Origin: Prosopocoilus inquinatus
Lineage: Eukaryota; Arthropoda; Insecta; Coleoptera; Lucanidae
Length of the DNA: 64,000 nucleotides
Reading direction: 5' to 3'
Assembly: GCA_036172665.1 (NCBI GenBank)
Contig: CM069870.1
Span: 70,804,212-70,868,211 of the forward strand
Shown: positions 45,065 through 55,469 of the stretch, piece after piece
Position numbering within the stretch: position 1 is the first letter of the stretch
How the letters are laid out: the number at the start of each line of letters is the position of its first letter
Translations under genes and position numbers: made by a program
The notes under the pieces: model-generated
What the model was told of the DNA's origin: nothing
The model's input: only the letters and a program-made list of their open reading frames with translations
Database searches by the model: none

Positions 45065-46500
45065 TTCATTGTAAATGGTCTTGATATAATACAGATTTCG
45101 AGCTTTGTGTACAACTATCACATCACCCCCTGTATGTAGGCGTTTGAAAAATATTTTGTTCTTTAATTTTTTTTTTTCTTTTGTTGGATAAGAACTTGCG
45201 AACATGCCGGACCAATCGATTCATAAATACCTCTCTCGCGCAATAATTGAAGCCGTCCGTTTTCGACAGGTGAGAAAGATCGACACGGAAAAAAACCCGA
45301 AGAAAGGCGACGGGCGGCGGTGGCGAAAAGTATTCCGATTTTTGCGAGCGCGCGTTTCTTTCGTTTCGTCCTAAATTAAACGGTGATGGATCGGTTACGC
45401 GGCGTGCCGTGAAATTTGACGACGACGACGACGACGACAGTTGCGCAAAGTCGAGAGAGAGAACAGGAACAACGGTTATATCATCGACAACATGTACAGG
45501 GTGATCAGCAAATGTTTTCATATCGGCCGGTGGTATCATTATTTCAGGATGATTCACGCCCGATTTCTTCACCTCCTGATGAATTTACCTGCGATATTAT
45601 CCTTGGAAGATAAATAATAGTTTCCGAGGGTATTACCTGACAGATAAATTTATCAGGACGTTAGGAAATCCGGCCTCAAGGAGGCGGGTCAAACAATTAA
45701 AATTTCACACAAATAGAAAAGGGCAATTTTAATACTACTTCTAATACCAATCGTCAAAGGCTTGGGAAATTTCGCAGAAGGTCATAAATGAAAACGTCTG
45801 ATGGTTTCAATCCGAGTTAAACGTTCGTGTTTCGTTTTAATTTACGCGTAGTTGCGACACCAATTTACTCTTAAATGTTTTTTTTTTTATCTTAAAAACC
45901 GTGCGTGCATGTACTACAATTCTCTTGTGCTTGTCCTGCGGTTCAACTTATTTTGAATAACCCTGTATGTGTATTTTTTTCTTTTGTGGATTCTAAGGTT
46001 TTTACTGTAACGTTTTCGTTCTTGCTTTTCATTGTTGTAAGCTTGTTGGGTTCGTTGCGTTACCGTCCGTTATTGCAGTTCTTCTGTGCTGGTAATTTCT
46101 GGATCTGGAACAGCGCGAACGGTAGCAGGCCGAGGAGGGAATAGCGGTTAGTAGTGGCAGAGACGTACTTACACGAACGTACGCGCGTTCGTCGTACATC
46201 CACCTATGAAAGTGAAAGCGGTCCGTTACCCGTCACACACCTCCAGAGCTCAATGACCTGCAGAGCATCTCGTTACTTGGATTTGTGCATTCAATGGGTC
46301 GTCCCGGTTGTTGTCTTTCGGGCCCGTTCCTCGCACCTGCACCGGGCTCCGTCGGTACTTTCTATCAGAACGTAACGCCAACCGAAGTGGAAACGATTTC
46401 TTTCTCGTTTTTCTCTCGTTTTTTGCTTTTTTCCTCTTGGCCTCCCGGTCTCGCCCTCTTACGCCCGATTTTCTGCTTTTTACGCCGCCCGCTTGATTTC
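45065..46500. other. Unique sequence, palindromic element, CpG-richer patch
   Basis: A (GAC)n run lies at 45418-45437, an ACAGGGTGATCAGC terminus at 45495 and the third copy of the 100-bp palindromic element at 45569-45660. The patch 46085-46400 is CpG-richer with several short open frames on the plus strand, none starting with a plausible ATG or resembling a known protein. Confidence 0.4.
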
Positions 46501-46508
46501 TTTCTTGC

Positions 46509-48497
46509 TGGACGCTAACGAGCCATAAAGCACTTACCTAGCGATTTCGGTGAAGACATATGCCCAAAAGTCATTCTGGCGCCATCTAGTTTACGTTATC
46601 TAAACAATTTTGATTTTTGACAGTTTTGGATGACGGTAAGATGAAGTTCAAGGCGATAAATGGCACTATCTCTTAACGCTAACACGTCATAAAATACTTA
46701 CCGAGTGATATCCGTGAAAGTACACACGCAAAATTCACGCTGGCGCCATCTAGCTTACGTTCTCCAAACATTTTTTAGTTTTTGACAGTTCTGGATGACG
46801 GTAAGACGACATTCATGGCAATAAGTGGCATCATCTCTTGACGCGAACCTGCCGTAAAATACTTACCGAGTGATTTCGGTGAAGATACACGCGCAAAATT
46901 CACGCTGGCGCCATCTAGCTCACGTTTTCTGAACAATTTCAATTTTTGACAGTTCTGATCGACGCCGACGGTAAGACGACATTCATGACGATAAGTGGCA
47001 CTATCTCTTAACGCTAACACGTCATAAAATACTTACCGAGTGATATCCGTGAAAGTACACACGCAAAATTCACGCAGGCGCCATCTAGCATATGTTTTCT
47101 GAACAACTTTTAGTTTTTGACAGTTTTGAATGATGATATGAGAACATTCCTGAACATTCCTGGTGATATGTTGCACCATCTCTTAAGACTAACGCTCCGT
47201 AAAATACTTATCGAGTGATTTCGGTGAAAATACACGTGTAAAAGTCACTCTGGCGCCATCTGGTTTACGTTTTCCAAACATTTTTAATTTTTGACAGTTC
47301 TGGATGATGGTAAGACGACATTCATGACGATAAATGGCACTAACGCGCCATAAAATACTTACCGAGTGATTTCGGTGAAGATACACGCGCAAAATCCACG
47401 CTGGCGCCATCTAGCTTATGTTTTCTGAACATTTTTAATTTTTGACAGTTCTGGATGACGGTAAGACGACATTCTTGGCGATAAGTGGCACCATCTCTTA
47501 ACGTCAACGCGCCGTAAAATACTTACTGAGTGATTTCGGTCAAGATACACGTGTAAAAGTCACTCTGGCACCATCTAGTTTACGTTTTCCAAACATTTTT
47601 AATGTTTGACAGTTCTGGATGACGGTAAGACGATCTTCAAGACGATAAATGGCACCGTCTCTTGACGCTAATGCGCCGTAAAATACTTACCGAGTGATTT
47701 CCGTCAAGATACACGTGTAAAAGTCACTCTGATGCCATCTAGTTTACGTTTTCCAAACAATTTTAATTTTTGACAGTTCTGGAAGATGCGGACGGTAAGA
47801 CGACATTCATGACGATAAGTGGCACCATCTCTTGATGCTAGCCAGCCGTAAAATACTTCCGGAGTTATTTCGGTGAAGAGACACATGCAAAATTCGCGCT
47901 GGCGCCATCTAGCTTATGTTTTCTGAACAGTTTTAACTTTTGACAGTTCTGGATGACGGAAAGACGACATTCTTGGCGATAAGTGGCACCATCTCTTAAT
48001 GCTAACGCGCCGTGAAATACTTACCGAGTGATTTCGGTGAAGATACACGCGCAAAATTCACGCTGGCGCCATCTAGCTTATGTTTTCTGAACATTTTTTA
48101 GTTTTTGACAGTTTTGAATGATGATATGAGAACATTCCTGGCGATATGCTGCACCATCTCTTAAGACTAACGCTCCGTAAAATACTTACCGAGTGATTTC
48201 GGTGAAGGTACACGTGTAAAAGTCACTCTGGCGCCATCTGGCTTACGTTTTTTAAACACTTTTAACTTTTGACAGTTTTGGATGACGGTAAGACGACATT
48301 CTTGGCGATAAGTGGCACCATCTCTTGAGGCTAACGCGCCGTAAAATACTTACGGTGTTACTTCGGTGAAGATACACTCGTAAAAATTCACGATGTGCGC
48401 CATTTAGCTCACATTTTCTAAACAATTTTAATTTTTGACAGTTCTGGAATACGTTAAGATGACATTCATGGCGATAAGTGGCGCCATCTCTTATTCA
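46509..48497 (+). repeat. Tandem array, twelve units of about 165 bp
   Basis: Each unit has ACTTACCGAGTGATTTCGGT, then CTGGCGCCATCTAGnTTACG, TTTTTGACAGTTCTGGATGA, AAGACGACATTC, and GATAAGTGGCACCATCTCTTAACG. The GGCGCCATCT sites lie near 46577, 46741, 46907, 47075, 47251, 47403, 47568, 47731, 47901, 48065, 48229 and 48394 (a few mutated). A second GGCACCATCT site lies midway in each unit. Confidence 0.9.
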
Positions 48498-48816
48498 CCG
48501 TATCGTTAATATGAACTGCAGATGAATTAAAATAATTTACGCTTCGCAAACTGAACTGTAAGCAGTTTAGGTTATTAGTTTTACACTAATTAGTAATATA
48601 TTCAGTAATCTTGCTCAATAATTAATAATATATTTAATAATCTTTTTCGTTTTTGACATTAAACGCGATCTATCCAACTTCAATCGACCAATTACTGTAT
48701 TTTCTGACATCCGCGCGTTCACGTTCGGCCTTAAAATGAAGGAAGAAGCAACTAGCGACATCTATCAAGCGTTCTTGATATTAATTTGGCGCCATCTTTA
48801 AATTGTTATTGTAAAA

Positions 48817-50480
48817 CGAATGCGCCGTTGCCAGTTTGAGGTCTTCTTCTTCCCCAAAGTGAGGGAATTTTTTGCGTTCGCAGAAAAAAAACAATGGGGG
48901 ATTTTGTTTTTTTACGATATTTGTTAGTCAATTAAATTTCAAAATTCGAGGGGGAAATGGCCCCAACCATGATAACACGCACGCGTTTAATTTTTTTTAC
49001 TTCAAAAAAAAAAAACAAAAAACAAAAAAGACATCCGTCACTACATAAAGGTCTAGACTTGGCACGAAAGAAAAAGATTATTGTCAACAAACCAAAGTCA
49101 TCACAGCGCCATCTATGAGAGAGAGAGAGACAGAGATTTGAGGACGCATCGTTGCCAGATTTAGGTCTTTTTCTCCAGAGTTCTCTTTAAGTGAATCTCT
49201 TCACGACATTTGTTAGTCAATTATTATTGAATTTCAAAATTCTAGGGGAAATGGCCTCAACCATGATAACGCATTTAATGTTTTTTCTTTACTCCAAAAA
49301 AGAAAAAAAAAAAACGTCGATTGCTACATAAAGGTGCAGCTCTTGACTTGACACGAAAGAAAAAGAGATCAATATCAAACAAACCGAAGTCATCGCAACA
49401 CCATTTGTGAGAGAAAGAGAGAGATTTGCCAGATTGAGGATTCTTTTCCCAAAGTGAGGGAATTTTTTGCGTCTGCAGAAAATTAAGGAAGTGGTGTTTC
49501 TTTCTAAGTTAACCTCTTCACGATATTTGTTAGTCAATTATTGAATTCAAAAATTCGAGGGGGGGAATGGTCCCGACCATGATAACTCACGCATTTAATT
49601 TTTTCTTAGTTCAAAAAAAAGAAAGAAAATCTCGATCGCTACAACATAAAGGCGTAGGTCTTAACTTGACGCGAAAAAAAAGATCAACGTCAACAAACCA
49701 AAGTCATCGCAGCGCCATCTGTGAAAGAGACCGAGAGAGATTTGAGGACGCATCGTTGCCAGATTGAGGTCTTTTTCCCCAAAGTGAGGGATTTCTTTGC
49801 GTTTTGCACAAAACTAAAGAAGGGGTATTTTTTTCTAAAGTTAACCTCTTCGTGATATTTGTTAGTCGATTGTTGAAATCCAAAATTCGAGGGGAATGAA
49901 AACGCATTTAATTTTTTTCTTTACTTTAAAAAAAAAAAGAAAACATCGGTCGCCAGAACATAAAGGCGCTAGTCTTGACTTGACATGAAAGAAAAAGATC
50001 AACGTCAACAAACCAAGGTCATCGCAGCGCCATCTATGAGAGAGAGAAGGAGAGATTTGAGGACGCATCGTTGCCAGATCGAGGTCTTTTTCCTCAAAGT
50101 GAGGGCTTTTTTTTGCGTTTTGCAGAAAATTAAGGAAGGGTTTTTTTTTTTAAAAAAGTTAACCTCTTCACGATATTTGTTAATCGATTGTTGAATTTCG
50201 AAATTCGAGGGAAAATGGCCCCAACCATCATAGTTTTTTTTTACTTCAAAAAAAAAAACCGATCGCTGCATAAAGGCGCAGGTCTTAACTTGACACGAAA
50301 CAAATTGATCAATGTCAATAAACCGAAGGAATTGCAGCGCCATCTATGAGAGAGAGAGAGAGAGAAAAAGATTTGAGAATACGTACGTAGATTTAAGAAT
50401 GCGTCGTTGCCAGACTGAGGTATTTTTCCCCTAAAGTGGGGAAATTTTGCGTGTTTGCGAAAATTTGAGCAATTCCCGTC
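48817..50480 (+). repeat. Tandem array, about five and a half units of about 310 bp
   Basis: Unit phrases are GCATCGTTGCCAGATTGAGGTC, CCCAAAGTGAGGGAATTTTTTGCG, TTCACGATATTTGTTAGTCAATT, AAATTCGAGGGGGAAATGG, CATAAAGG, CTTGACACGAAAGAAAAAGATC and CAGCGCCATCTATGAGAGAG. The last phrase occurs near 49105, 49398 (mutated), 49709, 50025 and 50335. It lies about 320 bp after the 165-bp array; the two arrays share only the GCGCCATCT core. Confidence 0.9.
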
Positions 50481-51617
50481 TTCACACGATATTTTCTTCT
50501 AGTTTCAAATTCGAGGAGGATCCGAATGGCTGCGTAATAACTTTTTCTTAACTTGAAAAACATTGGTTTTAGGACAAAAGTCTAAAAGATCATTCTAACA
50601 GGAATATTTTTATTTCAAACGTCGAACCCCCTTCTACACAGTTAGGGCATAAAATTAAACTGTTTTTTTTTCTGTTTGTAAGAAAATAATATTTAGAAAA
50701 TTGAAGAAGAAGAAATTTATTAAAATCCGTTGGGAAATCTTTTACTTTGAGAATGGAAATCAATCACAGGAACTCCAAACATTTTTGATTGCTCTTTATA
50801 ATAATCAAAACTCAAAACAAATGGGCCGATGTTATCTAAAAGCCTTTTATCCATTATGAAGATTGATCGAATGTGTTTTAACCGGCGTGTCCACATCGAA
50901 TGTGACCGACTTGTTTGGTACTGCTGACCTAATCAGTCCATTGTTGATGATAACTAGGAGGTTTACAAAGCGAAGAATCCGATTGGCAGTCACGTCCGGC
51001 GATCGGTTTCACGTGAAACGGTTCTTAATATCGTCGTGTACGTAATTGGTGTGATTGTTATTAGAGCAGTGGTCGGGTGTCAGCCGGTGGACCTTCCTTC
51101 CTAAGGTAGGTCGGTCCAACGACCTCCCGGAATTGGGAGCATCTCGGGGTCGTCGAACTCTCGGCAGCAGGATTCCGGGTCCTGATCTCGAGCATGAACT
51201 ATGAGTACGGCCGCATTGTTATGGCTCCGAACATTTAGGAGAAATCTACCTATTACCACGATTAAGATCTCTACCGGACACGTGCGGTTCGGTGGCCGTG
51301 CTTTGGTAAGCGTAGGTACGACGGTATTATTCTTATAGGCACGTACTACCCGGAGCACGTACTCTAACACGCATTTATGACGCTTTTACGACGCGTCCGA
51401 ACGTGTCGTCGTTTTTGGGCGGAATGCTAAAACGCGAGCGCGATTTCACAAGCCCCGACGACATAACCGGGCGCCTTTCTTTTTGGACACGCACGCAAGA
51501 TATCAATTACTCCGGGTACTACTGATTTCACGCCGTTACCAACACGTTCGTTTTACCAACTTACAAAAAAAAAGGTACATGCGCTCTTTAACATACGAAG
51601 TAACAATCTCTTGGAAC
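50481..51617. other. Unique sequence; unrecognised minus-strand frame 51101-51370
   Basis: The part 51060-51480 is CpG-richer. On the minus strand an 89-codon frame (GTG start) reads KNNTVVPTLTKARPPNRTC, then EILIVVIGRFLLNVRSHNN and DPESCCREFDDPEMLPIPGG. Its composition is protein-like but I know no homologue, and neither splice partners nor an ATG are evident. It could be an exon or chance. Confidence 0.22.
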
Positions 51618-53425
51618 CACCCTGTACAGTGTGGTCCATTTTTAATGGTTTTACAGGGTTTCTCAGTTATTTATAGGAATAGAAGAAAACCGTTTTCGTG
51701 ACCCAGTGCTACTTTTTCAAGAAAAACTCAGTGGAGAAAACAAAAGTTAGCTATCTCCATTCGTTCGGGAAATATCGGCAGAAAACGAATTTTTCCGAAA
51801 AATTATTTTTCACAATATCTCAGCTGTTTGACAAGATATTTTGAAAATTCAAAAACCATTTTATTCAGAAATTAATGTAGATTTCGCTGACGTTATTGTC
51901 TTTTGTAAAAACTGCGCCAGTTCTGCGAAACGGACTATAACTTTCTAATTTTAAATGGAAACCGTAGTTGGCTATGACACAAATAAATTGCTTATTTAAT
52001 GAGGTTTTCAAAAATATAAAGATTGATATAATTATTTTTTGAAATAATAAAGATACTTATTATTTTTTATTTTCCGGTAGCTAACAAGCCATCCATGACA
52101 CCAAATACAAAAAATATAGTTCAATTGTTTTCCCAAAAATCAATTATTATTAAGTAACACGGTTAATTTAATTCAATAAATAAATAGCTTCATATATCTA
52201 CCAGAAACTGACATAAAATCACAAGAACGTAAAAATGGATTAACTCCATTTGAACATTTCTTTAATTATTAATGTGAATAGTTAAGAGATTTTTATAAAT
52301 TTTAAATTGCATAAGTTAGTACATTTCTTTAAGAAATAATTGAATTGTCGGATATTTCCTAAGTTTAATAATGCTTTCAAGAACTTTTGTATATTAATAA
52401 ATGTAATCGCGGATAGAAGTGAAATAAACATATCTAAGAATTTTTGATAATATAAAATTTAAGATTTAATAATTTCAAAGGAACATATAACATATAATTC
52501 TTCAAAGCTGCATTAACAGTTAATCCATATTTACATTACTTGTAGTTTTATGAGTTCTCTAATAGCATTAGATATTTACTTTGTTAAATTTAATTACCTG
52601 TATTATTTATTCTAATAATAGATTTTTGAGGAAAACAACTGAATTTTCTTTTGTTTTCATTGTCATAGATAGCGTGATAAGTACTGCAAAATAATGAAAT
52701 TATTATTTCTTAAAGAAATGCACTAACTTATGCAATTTAAAATTTATAAAAATCTCTTAACTATTCACATTAATAATTAAAGAAATGTTCAAATGGAGTT
52801 AATCCATTTTTACGTTCTTGTGATTTTATGTCAGTTTCAGATAGATATATGAAGCTATTTATTTATTGAATTAAATTAACCGTTTTACTTAATAATAATT
52901 GATATTTGGGAAAACAATTGAACTATATTTTTTGTTTTTGGTGTCATGGATGGCTTGTTAGCTACCGGAAAATAAAAAATAATAAGTATCTTTGTTATTT
53001 ATAAAAATAATTATATCAAACCTTATATTTTTGAAAACCTCATTAAATAAGCAATTTATTTGTGTCATAGCCAACTACGGTTTCCATTTAAAATTAGAAA
53101 GTTATAGTCCGTTTCGCAGAACTGGCGCAGTTTTTACAAAAGACAATAACGTCAGCGAAATCTACATTAATTTCTGAATAAAACAGTTTTTGAATTTTCA
53201 AAATATCTTGTCAAACAGCTGAGATATTGTGAAAAATAATTTTTCGGAAAAATTTGTTTTCTGCCGATATTTCCCGAACGAATGGAGATAGCTATCTTTT
53301 GTTTTCTCCACTGAGTTTTTCTTGAAAAAGTAGCAATGGGTCACGAAAACGGTTTTCTTCTATTCCTATAAATAACTGAGAAACCCTGTAAAACCATCAA
53401 AAATGGTCCACTCTGTACAGGGTGG
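51618..53425. mobile_element. 1.8-kb foldback element with very long inverted arms
   Basis: CCACCCTGTACAGTGTGGTC at 51618 is matched in inverse by GTACAGGGTGG ending at 53425. Pairing then continues nearly without gaps through about 720 bp per arm (for example GACTATAACTTTCTAATTTT against AAAATTAGAAAGTTATAGTC, and CTAACAAGCCATCCATGACA against its inverse at 52940). The spacer is about 52346-52700. No transposase frame is seen. The ends belong to the ACAGGGTG-terminus type. Confidence 0.9.
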
Positions 53426-53429
53426 CCCA

Positions 53430-55465
53430 ACGATGCGTATTTCTTCTGTGAGGCTTATGGGAAAAAAAATTAGGAAAAAAATCTATAAAGAATTTTATAC
53501 TATACAATACGCGGCATATTGTAAAATTATTTTGAACTATACAGAGTGATCAGAAAAATGGTGGTTCGTAGGAACTTTTTTTTTTAAATGGAACACCCTA
53601 TATATTTTTAGATATTTGGATGCCCGACAGTGAGCTGATTACAACGGTACAAACATATATTGATTTCATTGAATAACTTCCGTAAAATAATTTTTTTTCT
53701 TGAAGAATTTTTCAAAAATTCTGTCAGTTTGAATATGAATTTCCGATTACTGAGGTAACACAGACGAACGAAAATCTAACACGTTATTTTTTAGGACTTT
53801 GGCCTTTATGAAAATGCGAACAAAATTAAGATATCTTTTTGCATTACACCGAGCGATCGATACTTGCGAAACATTCGGTATGTCATTTTACCATAACTAT
53901 ATTGAAAAAGATCACGATCAAAAATACACAGGTTCTGTATTTCATCCTCGTTTTTAAAAATCTAATGTTTTATATAGTGAAACAGCCTTTAGACTGCAAA
54001 ACACGATATTCCTGGTCAAAATTATTTTTCGTAATGAAACAAATCAGAGAATTGAATGAGATTTTTAGTTATGCAGTGATTTTTTTTTTTTAATTGTTGA
54101 AAAATTTCAGTTCAGACCTATGCAAAGTCGTTCTGCAAAAATTCAGTTCAGACCTATGCAAAAATGTTTTTCTTTTTCATTCAAACACTAATTAATTTAA
54201 TAAACAGTTTGAAAATGATATGGTATGACCGTATTCTCTGATAATTTTTGTACAAAATTTGTAAGAGAGAAGTATCAAATCAAGCAATTACCATTAACTT
54301 ATGCAGGTCTTAGAAATAGGTCAAAACTTTTCCTTTATCCTCCAACTTTAATATAATTTTTAGAAGCACTTTAAGAATACTTGTAAGAAATTTAATAACT
54401 GCTTTTCATAAGCGTATGAATTGCTAGCTCTTTATACGTGGCGTATAATACTTTACATAATTCAAATAATTCAAATTATTCAACTCTAATAAAGCTATTT
54501 TAAGAGCAGTACGTTTTATGATAATAAAATAAGTTAACATTTGAGTTACTAATTACATTAAATTGTATAAATGAAGGTAACAAAGTGATTATTTATTTTC
54601 AAATAAAAACGTTGAAATGAAAACGATGTCAAATGTGCTTTGGAAACCTCCAAGTCATGCTTTAATTTTAATTCACGTGCATACTGTATATAATTAAGTT
54701 TACGAATCATTGATTGAAAAGTACAGTCTCGATAAAAGAACGACTATTCATACAATGTTGAAAATGTCGAGGGCTTTGCTTCAGATCCCATTTTGTTTAA
54801 ATCAAAATCAAAAATATTTGGCAGAAAAAAACTGCAGTTGATAATTTAAAATATAATTATTAAAAGATCATAAAATAAATAAGACGTGTAAAGTAACGTC
54901 ATATAACTTGGAGAAATTTTAACTCGAAAATTTCTTAGATATGCGAATTATTGTTCTGCCTAATATGTGAACCCAGGGTCCATCTCATCCTTTTATTGAT
55001 TTTCTGTTGGATTTACAATGAATTTCTCACCAATCACTATTTTATTTTCAGCGTACGCTACCTCATAAAAGATTTTAACAATGAGACCATTAAACACAGA
55101 TCGAAAAGCGTCGACAATATTAGAAAATGTATTTGTAATTTTTTCGTGAGTGTAGGAGGAAAAAATATTCAGTATTTGTCTTGAATATTGATATTTCTAT
55201 TACATCGGAGTAAGACAGTATCAAAATTTAATGCTTTTCAGAAAAGCTTTTAAGCACACATTGTCAAGATAATAAAGATAGAAATTTTACAATACAAGGT
55301 CGGGTTTTTCAATGGCCTGTTAAAGGGATTGTTACTTGCTAGTGAGATAAATTTAATCTCTTTAATAATATATACGTGGTTAAATAAAATATCATTCTGT
55401 AAGTTTTTTCCTGAAGCATAAAAACTCAAACGCGAAAGCAGTTATTGAAGTGGTGTTAGAAATTA
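53430..55465. other. AT-rich sequence, no gene recognised
   Basis: The first 200 bp hold ACAGAGTGATCAG and GGAACACCCTATATATTTT, remnants of ACAGGGTG-type repeats. A short tandem pair (ATTCAGTTCAGACCTATGCAAA) lies at 54104-54162. Otherwise nothing. Confidence 0.5.
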
Positions 55466-55469
55466 AATT

